Positions 27,865 to 35,975 of a DNA stretch of 64,000 nt are shown here, one piece after another. The position numbers and the translations under genes are program-made. The stretch comes from Nocardioides sp. Kera G14 (lineage in GTDB: Bacteria; Actinomycetota; Actinomycetes; Propionibacteriales; Nocardioidaceae): positions 1,116,001-1,180,000 of the forward strand of contig NZ_CP085839.1 of NCBI RefSeq assembly GCF_020715565.1. The letters are read 5' to 3'. Position 1 is the stretch's first letter. Every line of letters starts with the position of its first letter. The notes under the pieces are model-generated. The model was given only the letters and a program-made list of their open reading frames with translations. It was not told the DNA's origin and made no database searches.

Positions 27865-28217
27865 TGGTCGGATTCCTTTGCGAGTTCGGCGTCGACATCG
27901 AGGGCGATGACGGCGTTGATGACTTCGTTGAGTGCCTCGGCCGGGAGCGCGCCGGGCTGGGAGAAGACGAGGTGGCCCTTCTTGAAGGCCATCAGGGTCG
28001 GGATCGAGGTGATCTTCGCAGCACCGGCGAGCGCCTGCTCGGCCTCGGTGTCGACCTTGCCGAAGACGATCTCGGGGTGCTGCTCCGACGCGCCGTCGTA
28101 CACGGGCGCGAACTGGCGGCAGGGACCGCACCAGGAGGCCCAGAAGTCCACGAGGACGATCTCGTTGTCGATGACGGTCTGCTCGAAGGAGGCAGCGGTC
28201 AGATCGGTGGTGGCCAT
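27861..28217 (-). CDS. trxA: Thioredoxin
   Basis: A 118-residue thioredoxin with the active site WCGPC (Cys30/Cys33) in [16 protein letters not shown] and the cis-Pro in [11 protein letters not shown]. It reduces protein disulfides in the cytoplasm using electrons from thioredoxin reductase. It is the first gene of a leftward run (trxA, alcohol dehydrogenase, GDT1 transporter, zinc-ribbon SDR) with overlaps of 4 and 8 bp and one 9-bp gap, and it diverges from the aminotransferase gene across 23 bp. Confidence 0.93.
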   Translation of the reverse strand: MATTDLTAASFEQTVIDNEIVLVDFWASWCGPCRQFAPVYDGASEQHPEIVFGKVDTEAEQALAGAAKITSIPTLMAFKKGHLVFSQPGALPAEALNEVINAVIALDVDAELAKESDQ

Positions 28218-28240
28218 GTCCCCACTCTAGGATCCGACCC

Positions 28241-29569
28241 ATGAGGGAAATCCCCGCGCTGCTGCCTCTCGTCGGTGCCGACACGCAGGTGCCGGTGCTG
28301 GACGGCGACTGGGTGACCTACGCCAACCTCGACGGAGCCGCCAGTACGCCGGCCCTGCAGAGCGTCGCGGACCGGGTGGCCGACGTGATGCCCTGGTACG
28401 CGAGCGTGCACCGCGGCGCCGGCTATCTCTCGCAGGTCTCGACCGCGCTCTACGAGGAGGCGCGCACCGAGATCGGTGCCTTCGTCGGCGCCCGTGAGGG
28501 CGACCTGACGATCATCACGAGGAACACGACCGACTCCATCAACCTGCTCGCGAGCGTCGTCCCCGGCAAGGTCCTGGTGATCGACGTCGAGCACCACGCC
28601 AACTTCCTGCCGTGGCAGAACCACCCGCAGGGCGTCACGATCGTCGTCGGCTCGCCCACCGTCACCGCGACCCTCGATCGGATCGAGGCCGAGCTCGAGG
28701 GTGAGGCCTACGCGCTCGTCGCCGTCACCGGCGCCTCCAACGTGACGGGGGAGTCCCTGCCGCTCGACCGGGTGATCGCGGTCGCCCACGAGCACGGTGC
28801 CCGCGTGCTCGTCGACGGGGCGCAACTGTTGGCCCACCGCCGGTTCTCGCTCGCGGAGAGCGACGCCGACTATGTCGCCTTCAGCGCCCACAAGCTCTAT
28901 GCCCCGTACGGCGCCGGCGCGCTCGTCGGCCGCCGTGACTGGCTCGACGACGGCCCCGCCTATCTCTCGGGCGGTGGCGCCGTGCGCCAGGTGCAGCTCC
29001 GCGACACGAGCTGGACCGACGGCCCGGCGCGGCACGAGGGAGGCACGCCCAACCTCGTCGGCGCGGTGGCGCTGGCTGCCGCCTGCCGTGCGATCGAGGC
29101 ACTCGACACCAAGACCTGGCACGAGCACGAGACAGCGCTCCGCGACCGCCTCGTCTCCGGCCTCACCTCGATCGAGGGCGTGCGGATCGCGCGTCTCTGG
29201 GTAGACTCCGACGAGCCCGTCGGCGTCGTGACCTTCACCATGGAGGACGCCGAGCCTGGTTACGTCGCGGCGTACCTCTCCGCCGAGCACGGTGTCGGCG
29301 TCCGCGACGGCCGCTTCTGCGCCCATCCGCTGCTGGCCCGTCTCGACCTCCCGCTCGGCGCCGTCCGGGTCAGCGTCGGCCTCGGCACCACGAGCGAGGA
29401 CGTCGACCGGCTGATCGAGGGCCTGCGCGCCTTCGTCAACGGGCAGATCAAGGGTGACTACCGCCTCGTCGACGGACTCTGGCACCTCGAGAACGACAAC
29501 CGCCCGCTCCCCGAGATCGACGGCCTCCTCGCCCTCGCTGATACCGCAGGCATCTGCGCCCCCGACTGA
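28241..29569 (+). CDS. Class V aminotransferase (cysteine desulfurase/selenocysteine lyase-like)
   Basis: A 442-residue fold-type I PLP enzyme. The PLP lysine is K218 in [23 protein letters not shown] supplies the ring-stacking/Asp region and [10 protein letters not shown] the phosphate site. A Cys in [13 protein letters not shown] sits where SufS-type (group II) desulfurases have their persulfide cysteine. It could mobilise sulfur from cysteine, but no suf/isc partners are adjacent, so another substrate is possible. ATG 28241. It ends before two tandem palindromic repeats that separate it from a convergent membrane-protein gene. Confidence 0.85.
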   Translation: MREIPALLPLVGADTQVPVLDGDWVTYANLDGAASTPALQSVADRVADVMPWYASVHRGAGYLSQVSTALYEEARTEIGAFVGAREGDLTIITRNTTDSINLLASVVPGKVLVIDVEHHANFLPWQNHPQGVTIVVGSPTVTATLDRIEAELEGEAYALVAVTGASNVTGESLPLDRVIAVAHEHGARVLVDGAQLLAHRRFSLAESDADYVAFSAHKLYAPYGAGALVGRRDWLDDGPAYLSGGGAVRQVQLRDTSWTDGPARHEGGTPNLVGAVALAAACRAIEALDTKTWHEHETALRDRLVSGLTSIEGVRIARLWVDSDEPVGVVTFTMEDAEPGYVAAYLSAEHGVGVRDGRFCAHPLLARLDLPLGAVRVSVGLGTTSEDVDRLIEGLRAFVNGQIKGDYRLVDGLWHLENDNRPLPEIDGLLALADTAGICAPD

Positions 29570-29601
29570 TCCCGCTGGGCCGTTCTGGGCGGCACCTCGC
29601 A

Positions 29602-29726
29602 TCGTCCGGGACGATCGGCCCCCGTCAGTCGCCGGCGATCGGGCGACCTCGTCCCGGACGCGCGCGTGTCCGGGACGATTTCACCCGGTCGCGCCCCGGT
29701 GGTCGGGCGACCTCGTCCCGGACGCA
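29602..29726. repeat. Two tandem 64-bp palindromic (REP-like) repeats between convergent genes
   Basis: GTCCGGGACGA at 29605-29615 and 29669-29679 pairs with TCGTCCCGGAC at 29650-29660 and 29714-29724. A 23-bp stretch (29640-29662 and 29704-29726) is identical in both copies, exactly 64 bp apart, while the middles differ. Each unit can fold into a long hairpin with an 11-bp closing stem. Lying between two converging stops, it is a good bidirectional terminator and resembles REP/BIME elements of other bacteria. Confidence 0.75.
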
Positions 29727-29736
29727 GGCCGGGGGC

Positions 29737-31638
29737 TCAGCGGACCGAGAGATGGAAGAACCGCACGTCGTCGGCCGCAGCTGTGACGCGCACGACCACG
29801 CGCCCCTGCCAGGCTTCGGCGATGGCGGCAGGAACAGCGGCGTGACCTGAGGCGTCGAGCGCCACCGCTGTGCCGTTGACCGTCAGGGAAGGCGATCCCG
29901 TTGCGTCGACGGCCAGGGTCAGCGCTCCGGGGTGCGGGGCCATGAAGCCCAGCTCGCCCGATTCGCCCGGTGCCAGTCCGTCGAAGTCGTTCTTCGGGTG
30001 CAACCACCACCCGCCGAGCAGGTAGCCCGCGCCGGCCCCGGACCCGGTGAACGTGATGGGACCGGCGTAGTCGGGCAGGTGCAGCTCGCAGCGGCTGACG
30101 GTCGACATGGTCAGCTTCCGCCACCACAGGCGGCGCGAGATCGAGTCGAGCTCCGTGCAGTTGGAGGCGATGGTGCCATTGCCCTGACGCACGGCGACGA
30201 ACTCCGTGGCCGAGCCGCCCCAGGTGAGTACCCGCCTGTCGTCGTACGCCGCCAGCGGACTGATCAGGACGTGGCTGCAGTCGTCGGAGGTCTCGCTCGA
30301 GTGACGCCAGAAGATGTCGTCACGCAGTTCTGGCGAGCAGGTCACGAAGGCGTCCTTCGGCACCGAGGGCGCCAACTCGCGCACGGAGGTCCGCCAGTAG
30401 TCGGTCTGCACCTCGAGCGCTTTGTCGTGCTTGGCGAGCACCGGCACCGCCAGGTTGGCCGGTGCGCTCTCGAAGGCGTAGACGTAGGGGAAGAGCATGC
30501 CCTCACCGATCATCGGCGCGACCAACGCCGCGCCGACCAGCCACGTCGCCCACCGTCGCCGACGGCCCTCCAGCAGCGCCACCACGGCCAGCGTCACCAG
30601 CACCGCCAGTCCCGGAGCGGCGAAGAGGAACTGCCGGATGCCCGTGTAGATGTTGGAGCGGTGCGCGATCGCCAGCACCGGCAGCGCGAACGTCTGCGCG
30701 AGCACGATCACCAGCCCGGGGGAGCGCCAGCGGCGTACGGCGATCACCGCCCCGACTGCGCCCGCGACCAACCAGAGGGTCGGAAGCTCCACGGCGAGGA
30801 AGACCGGGAGGTACCACCACTGCCCCGGCTTGTCGCCGAAGTCGGATGACTCACCCACCGAGTGCAGCAACGTCGCGACCGGGTTGTCGAAGACGTTCGG
30901 ATACGCCACCACCAGCAGTCCGTACGCCGCCACCCCGGTGACCAGCGCCAGCGCAGCCGGCCACCACTCCCTCCGCATGACCAGCACGAGGACGGTGACG
31001 AAGCAGGCCAGCCCGACGCCGGGCCAGATGCCGGGCCTCGTGCCGATGGCCAGCACCAGGCCAGCGAGCAGGGGCAGCGCCGCGAGCCCGCGGCGGTTGC
31101 GCAGACGGGGGGAGAGGAGCAGCACGCAGCCGAGGGTGACCAGTGTGTAACCCGTCGCGACCGGTACGTCCTTGACGTTGAACATCGAGTGGCCGGTCCA
31201 CGTCGGCACCGACACGAGGACCGCGGCAGCGAGGAGCGCCTGGTCCCAGCGCCGGGTCAGGGCCCGTGTCACTCCGGCGGTCGCACCGACACCGACGAGA
31301 CCGATCAGCGCCACCCCGACATGCCGCAGCGCATAGGCGTGCGAACTCGCCGACACGGCGCCCCAGGACTCTCCGCCCCAGAGGACGGTCCATGCGTGCA
31401 GCAGGAGTGCGGCGACCGGGCCATAGACGTACTTCTGGCTCTCCCAGTCGCCGGGCCGGTCACCGTCGAGGTCCTGGTCGAGGAGGTACCACCCGTGCTC
31501 GAGCAGGTTCCGCAGCCGCATCACGTGGTAGCTCTCGTCCCACGAGATGCCCGTGCGCCATGCTCCCAGGAGCGAGATCGTGGCCCCTGCCACCAGGACG
31601 ACTGCTGCGGTCAGGACGATCGGACGGGGCAGACGCAC
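29737..31638 (-). CDS. GT-C fold membrane glycosyltransferase-like protein (ArnT/PMT type)
   Basis: A 633-residue polytopic protein. The first periplasmic loop has GISWDESYH with the acidic pair that binds metal/lipid-phosphate sugar in GT-C enzymes of the PMT/ArnT type. About 11-12 hydrophobic helices follow to residue about 390, then a large extracytoplasmic C-terminal part with a beta-rich module (PGALTLAVDATGSPSLTVNG) at the end. It would transfer a sugar from a polyprenyl-phosphate donor outside the membrane. Start GTG 31638; no clear ribosome-binding site. Acceptor unknown; call at family level. Confidence 0.7.
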   Translation of the reverse strand: MRLPRPIVLTAAVVLVAGATISLLGAWRTGISWDESYHVMRLRNLLEHGWYLLDQDLDGDRPGDWESQKYVYGPVAALLLHAWTVLWGGESWGAVSASSHAYALRHVGVALIGLVGVGATAGVTRALTRRWDQALLAAAVLVSVPTWTGHSMFNVKDVPVATGYTLVTLGCVLLLSPRLRNRRGLAALPLLAGLVLAIGTRPGIWPGVGLACFVTVLVLVMRREWWPAALALVTGVAAYGLLVVAYPNVFDNPVATLLHSVGESSDFGDKPGQWWYLPVFLAVELPTLWLVAGAVGAVIAVRRWRSPGLVIVLAQTFALPVLAIAHRSNIYTGIRQFLFAAPGLAVLVTLAVVALLEGRRRRWATWLVGAALVAPMIGEGMLFPYVYAFESAPANLAVPVLAKHDKALEVQTDYWRTSVRELAPSVPKDAFVTCSPELRDDIFWRHSSETSDDCSHVLISPLAAYDDRRVLTWGGSATEFVAVRQGNGTIASNCTELDSISRRLWWRKLTMSTVSRCELHLPDYAGPITFTGSGAGAGYLLGGWWLHPKNDFDGLAPGESGELGFMAPHPGALTLAVDATGSPSLTVNGTAVALDASGHAAVPAAIAEAWQGRVVVRVTAAADDVRFFHLSVR

Positions 31639-31804
31639 GAGGGGCGATGGTCCACCCTGCGGATGAGGGCCCGATGAACGGGGGGCGAACCGGCCGTGCC
31701 GGATCTACGCCTTACCCGCGCGTTACATACAGGGCCATGGGTTTTACCTGACGGGGTTTGCCGAAACGGTTCGCCGGAAACACTTCGCGCTCACGATCGA
31801 CTCC

Positions 31805-32989
31805 GTGACAGCCACCGAGACGATCCTCGCTACGACCGACGGTGGGGCCGGCTCCGCCACTGCGACCGCGCTCCCGTCCTCGCCCGGCGGAAGCTTCGGA
31901 CGCCTGCTCCGCTTCGCGTTCGCCAACATCCGGCGCCGCCCCGAGCGCTTCATCCTCGCTGCGTTGGGCATCGCCCTCGCCATCATGGCGGTGACCGTGG
32001 TCCGCACGATCTCGACCAGCTTCGCCTTCACCGGTGCCGACGCCGTCTCCCGGGCCGTGAACGGCAGCCACCTCTGGGTGGTCCCGCCGGCCGGCGTGGT
32101 CTACGACAGCGAGGCCGGCGCACTGGTCGCCAAGGGTGCTCCGGCCTCCTTCGAGGTGCCCCAGGGCTACACCGCGCATCCGACGATCGCCGGGATCTGG
32201 AAGTCCCCGGAGGGCCATGTCGCGGTCTACGGCTCGGAGTCCGTCGCCGACGGTACGGCGTCCGTGGGCTCCGACCTCGCCGACCGGCTCGACCTGAAGA
32301 GCGGTGACTCGCTCGACGTCGACGGCCATGCGTTGATCGTGGACGTGAAGGGTGACGGCCCGATCCTCACGACGTCGGACGCGATGGCCCAGGCCGTCGT
32401 CGGGGACGTCGGCTGGACCACCGTGAGCGAGTCCGCCGCCGACAGCGGCCGCCTCGACCTCGGGCCGTTCTTCCAGAGCGCCAGCGGGATCACGACCACC
32501 ACCGACCCCACCGTGGAGCCGAGCGGCGGCAAGCCGCTGGCCTACGCCACCGTGGGCGGCCAGGGTGTCCTCGACTTCAACCAGAAGTACGCCGCCATCT
32601 TCTCCGGACAGGTGACGAGCTCGACCCTCGGCCTGATCTCGATCATCGGCCTCATCCTGGGCTTCGTCATCGCGGTCTCCTCCTTCCTCGCCAGCGTGCA
32701 GGAGCGACGGCGTGAGTTCGGGATCATGAGCTCGATCGGCCTGGCCGACGAGGTCCTCTACTTCTTCCTCGTGGAGTCCGGTATCGTCTTCCTCTTCTCC
32801 TGGGTCCTCGGCATCAGCGCCGCCGGTGTGGCGGTCTGGCTGGTCATCCCGAGCATCGCGACCCCCATGGCCTGGCTCCAGGCGGCCGGCATGGTGCTCG
32901 GCTTCGTGCCGGCCATGGCGATCGTCGGTGCCCTCGTCCCCGTCCATCGGCTGCTGCAGCAGCGGCCCGTCCACCTGCTCTCGGACTGA
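31805..32989 (+). CDS. ABC transporter permease, FtsX/MacB type, with large external domain
   Basis: A 394-residue permease. TM1 (FILAALGIALAIMAVTVV) is followed by an extracytoplasmic MacB_PCD-like domain of about 190 residues, then three TM helices in the FtsX core (ISIIGLILGFVIAVSSFLASVQERRREFGIMSSIGL). This is the type VII mechanotransmission fold, which couples ATP hydrolysis to movement of the external domain for export or extraction from the membrane. GTG 31805. It starts an operon with a second, smaller permease and an ATPase. Substrate unknown. Confidence 0.85.
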   Translation: MTATETILATTDGGAGSATATALPSSPGGSFGRLLRFAFANIRRRPERFILAALGIALAIMAVTVVRTISTSFAFTGADAVSRAVNGSHLWVVPPAGVVYDSEAGALVAKGAPASFEVPQGYTAHPTIAGIWKSPEGHVAVYGSESVADGTASVGSDLADRLDLKSGDSLDVDGHALIVDVKGDGPILTTSDAMAQAVVGDVGWTTVSESAADSGRLDLGPFFQSASGITTTTDPTVEPSGGKPLAYATVGGQGVLDFNQKYAAIFSGQVTSSTLGLISIIGLILGFVIAVSSFLASVQERRREFGIMSSIGLADEVLYFFLVESGIVFLFSWVLGISAAGVAVWLVIPSIATPMAWLQAAGMVLGFVPAMAIVGALVPVHRLLQQRPVHLLSD

Positions 32990-33008
32990 ACGGACCAAGG
33001 AGTCAGCC

Positions 33009-33566
33009 ATGAAGTTCGGACTCGCCTACGGGATCCTCTCCTCGCGCCGACGCGCGAAGGAGATGCTGCTCCCCGCCGTCACGACGGCCACTGGAGCCTT
33101 CCTCGTCGTCATCGTCTTCGCGATGTCGGCCGGCATCAAGAAGCAGTCGGCCTCGCTCGGCCATGCGGACGAGATGGGTCGTGCGATCGTGCTCATCGCC
33201 GTCACCGTCCTCCTCGTCGGCGTCGTTGAGGTCGCAGTCTCCACCACGCGGACGATCGCCCACCGCGCCCGAGAGATCGGTGTCCTCGGGGCCAACGGCG
33301 TCCCGGCCCGACCCGTCGTCACGGCCCTCCTCGTCGAGCCGGTCGTCGCTGCCGTCGCCGGCGCGCTCGGCGGCGCCGTGCTCGCCGCCGTCGTCGGCTT
33401 CGCCCTCGATGCGGCCGGCATGGCCTCCTCGGGAGTGTCCTGGAGCGGAACGCTGCAGGGCGTCCTCATCGCCGTCGGCGTCTCGATCGTGGCCGCCATC
33501 GTCACGTCGATCGTGCCGACGTACCGGGCCGTCAACCAGCCGCCCATCAAGTCCCTCACCGCCTGA
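33009..33566 (+). CDS. Short FtsX-type ABC permease without external domain
   Basis: A 185-residue permease with an FtsX core: TM1 (LPAVTTATGAFLVVIVFAMSA), then almost directly the second segment GRAIVLIAVTVLLVGVVEVAV, the coupling helix TRTIAHRAREIGVLGANG, and two more helices to VPTYRAVNQPPIKSLTA. Only about 14 residues separate TM1 and TM2, so the usual MacB external domain is missing. With the longer permease just upstream (19 bp) it would form an asymmetric heterodimer. ATG 33009 follows AAGGAG. Confidence 0.85.
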   Translation: MKFGLAYGILSSRRRAKEMLLPAVTTATGAFLVVIVFAMSAGIKKQSASLGHADEMGRAIVLIAVTVLLVGVVEVAVSTTRTIAHRAREIGVLGANGVPARPVVTALLVEPVVAAVAGALGGAVLAAVVGFALDAAGMASSGVSWSGTLQGVLIAVGVSIVAAIVTSIVPTYRAVNQPPIKSLTA

Positions 33567-33627
33567 GCAACAGCGTGGACAGCAGCACGAGCAGCAGCAC
33601 GAGAAGCAGAGACCAGGAGAAGAAGAC

Positions 33628-34362
33628 ATGACCGTGACCGAGACCAGTCCCGCCGCCCCGATGCCGGGCAGCGCCCCACCGGTCGTCTCCGTGCGCGACG
33701 TGTGGAAGCTGCACAAGCTCGGCGACGAGGTGGTGAAGGCGTTGAGCGACATCCAGCTCGACGTCTATCCCGGCGAGTTCGTCTGCCTGATGGGCCCGTC
33801 GGGCTCGGGTAAGTCCACGTTGCTCAACATGATCGGCGGCCTGGACCGGCCCACGAAGGGCACGATCGTCATCGACGGCCAGGACACCTCGAAGATCACC
33901 GAGAGCCAGTTCGCCTCGCTGCGACACGACACCCTCGGCTTCATCTTCCAGAGCTACAACCTGATCCCGTTCCTCACGGCGACGGAGAACGTGGAGCTCC
34001 CGCTGATGTTCGAGCCCTACGACCGCAAGGCGCTGCGCCAGCGCGCGGTCGACCTGCTCAACCTGGTCAACCTCGGCCACCGCCTCGACCACGTCCCGAC
34101 CAAGATGTCGGGCGGCGAGCAGCAGCGCACCGCGATCGCGCGCTCGCTGATCTCCAACCCCAAGCTGATCCTTGCCGACGAGCCGACCGCCAACCTCGAC
34201 CACAAGACGGGCGAGATCGTCGTCGAGACGCTCAAGGATCTCTGTTTCAAGCTGGGCGTCACCGTCGTCGCCAGCACGCACGACCCCACCGTGGCCGAAC
34301 ACGCCAGCCGGGTCGTGCGCTTGAAGGATGGTCAGATCGTTCCCACGGAAGGAATCGCATGA
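33628..34362 (+). CDS. ABC transporter ATPase, MacB/LolD type
   Basis: A 244-residue nucleotide-binding protein: Walker A GPSGSGKST, Q-loop FIFQSYNLIPF, signature MSGGEQQR, Walker B LILADEPTANLD, and H-loop ASTHDP. The sequence class (MacB/LolD/FtsE-like) matches FtsX-type permeases encoded just upstream, so the three form one complex at the inner face of the membrane. It starts at ATG 33628 after AGGAGAAG and ends by overlapping the APC permease ATG by 4 bp (ATGA). The 61-bp gap before it has a 12-bp direct repeat (AGCAGCACGAG-). Confidence 0.92.
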   Translation: MTVTETSPAAPMPGSAPPVVSVRDVWKLHKLGDEVVKALSDIQLDVYPGEFVCLMGPSGSGKSTLLNMIGGLDRPTKGTIVIDGQDTSKITESQFASLRHDTLGFIFQSYNLIPFLTATENVELPLMFEPYDRKALRQRAVDLLNLVNLGHRLDHVPTKMSGGEQQRTAIARSLISNPKLILADEPTANLDHKTGEIVVETLKDLCFKLGVTVVASTHDPTVAEHASRVVRLKDGQIVPTEGIA

Positions 34363-35861
34363 CACTGGAGAGCCAGGCCGCCCCGACCGGCCGCGACACT
34401 CTGCTGACGACCGAGCTGGTACCTGAGCAGATCCTGCCCAAGGTGATGACCACCTTCGGCCTCACATCGACGTACGTCTTCATCATCTGCTGGCTGACCG
34501 GCTCGTCCATCATGGCGGGCGCCGGCTGGCAGGCCATCCCGTTCTGGGTGCTCGGCGTGGTCTTCTTCCTGCTCCCCGCAGGTCTCGCCGTCTCCGAGCT
34601 CGGCAACCTCTGGCCGGGCCAGGGCGGTGTCTACATCTGGGCCCACCGCACGATGGGGGAGGGTGCCGCGTTCGTGGGCGGCTTCCTGTCCTGGATCCCC
34701 GTCATCCTCAACGGCGCCTCCTCGCCGGCGATCATCCTGCAGCTGGCGCTCCTCGCCTTCCACAGCACGCTCGGCGTGACCGTGTCGGTGATCCTCCAGT
34801 TGGTGATCCTGTGGGCGATCGTCGGCATGTCGCTGGCCAAGCTCGCGGCCAACCAGAAGGTGATCAACGGCGTCTTCGTCTTCTACGGCGTCCTCACCGT
34901 CGTGCTCTTCGTCTGCGGCGTGCTGTGGGCGGGCAAGCACGGCTCGGCGACCGACTTCTCGTGGAAGGACGTGACCGTCCCTAACTTCGCCACCGGCGGC
35001 TTCCTCTTCGGCACCGTGCTGCTCTACCTGGTCGGCGTCGAGACGCCCTTCAACATGGGCGCGGAGTTCCTCTCGGTGAAGCGCTCGGCGACCAAGATGA
35101 TCTTCTGGGGCTCCATCTCGCTGATGGTGATCTACCTGCTCACCACGATCTCCACGTTCCTCATCGAGGAGCCGGGCAAGTTCGACTCGGTCACCGGCGT
35201 GGTCGGTGTCCTCGACAAGGCCGGCTTCCCGGGTCTCATGGAGATCGCCGCGCTCGGCATGCTGGTCATCGTCTTCATCGCCATGACGACGTACCAGATC
35301 GCCTACTCGCGCCTCATCTTCGTCTCCGGCCTGGAGAAGCACCTGCCGCGCATCTTCACGCACCTCAACCCGCGCACCCGCAACCCCGTCACGGCCCTGC
35401 TGGTCCAGGGCGTCATCTCGTCCCTCATCCTCGTCGGCCTCTTCTCGCAGGCGTCGATGGAGCACGTGACGCTCTACCTCACCGGCGGCCTGTCCGTGGT
35501 CTGGCTCCTGAGCGGCTTCTTCTTCTTCATCCCGCCGCTCATCGCCCGGGTGAAGTACGCCGACCGCTACGCGACCGAGGACTTCTGGCGCATCCCCGGC
35601 GGCACGCCGGCCGTCTGGGCCACCTGCCTCGTCGGCATGGTCGGCACCGCCGTCGGCATCTACTACTCGATCGCCGTCTCGTGGACCGCTGACGTCAGCA
35701 ACGGCACCTGGGCCACCTGGGTCATCGCGATCACCGCCGGCGTCTTCGTCGGCATGGGCCTCGTCTACTTCTTCGGGCGTCGCGCCGCCTCGAAGCTCAA
35801 CGAGGAGGACTCCCTGGCCCACCTCGCGAAGTTCGACCTCACGGAGCCCGGCACCGCCTGA
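34359..35861 (+). CDS. APC-family amino acid/amine permease
   Basis: A 500-residue permease with about 12 helices and APC motifs: GLAVSELGNLWPGQGGVYIWAHRTMG near residue 75-100, VGVETPFNMGAEFLSVKRS, and ATEDFWRIPGG in the late cytosolic loop. It would import an amino acid or amine coupled to an ion gradient. Translation is coupled to the ABC ATPase (4-bp overlap), so it belongs to the same operon. A strong terminator follows, then copper amine oxidase. Uptake of the oxidase's amine substrate is an attractive inference, not shown. Confidence 0.88.
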   Translation: MTLESQAAPTGRDTLLTTELVPEQILPKVMTTFGLTSTYVFIICWLTGSSIMAGAGWQAIPFWVLGVVFFLLPAGLAVSELGNLWPGQGGVYIWAHRTMGEGAAFVGGFLSWIPVILNGASSPAIILQLALLAFHSTLGVTVSVILQLVILWAIVGMSLAKLAANQKVINGVFVFYGVLTVVLFVCGVLWAGKHGSATDFSWKDVTVPNFATGGFLFGTVLLYLVGVETPFNMGAEFLSVKRSATKMIFWGSISLMVIYLLTTISTFLIEEPGKFDSVTGVVGVLDKAGFPGLMEIAALGMLVIVFIAMTTYQIAYSRLIFVSGLEKHLPRIFTHLNPRTRNPVTALLVQGVISSLILVGLFSQASMEHVTLYLTGGLSVVWLLSGFFFFIPPLIARVKYADRYATEDFWRIPGGTPAVWATCLVGMVGTAVGIYYSIAVSWTADVSNGTWATWVIAITAGVFVGMGLVYFFGRRAASKLNEEDSLAHLAKFDLTEPGTA

Positions 35862-35868
35862 CACACGC

Positions 35869-35901
35869 GCCGGCCCGGGCACCTCCCTCGCCCGGGTCGG
35901 C
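35869..35901 (+). terminator. Hairpin terminator after the ABC/APC operon
   Basis: GCCGGCCCGGGC (35869-35880) pairs with GCCCGGGTCGGC (35890-35901), a 12-bp stem with one G-T wobble and a 9-nt loop, starting 8 nt after the permease stop. No U-run follows. It separates the transporter genes from the amine oxidase, which therefore probably has its own promoter or is reached by readthrough. Confidence 0.7.
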
Positions 35902-35975
35902 GTCCCCCCTCCTGACGAATCGATTCATCACCACCACATTCCTGCTGCGCACACCGCGGCACGAGAGGAAACGAC

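Noticed and set aside
32550..32990. Riboswitches or tRNA genes in the short intergenic gaps
   Set aside because: No cloverleaf, aptamer or conserved leader pattern could be recognised; all gaps are below 170 bp and mostly promoter-sized.
33567..33627. Regulatory repeat before the ABC ATPase gene (AGCAGCACGAG twice)
   Set aside because: A 12-bp direct repeat in purine-rich, low-complexity sequence between co-transcribed genes; more likely slippage than a binding site.
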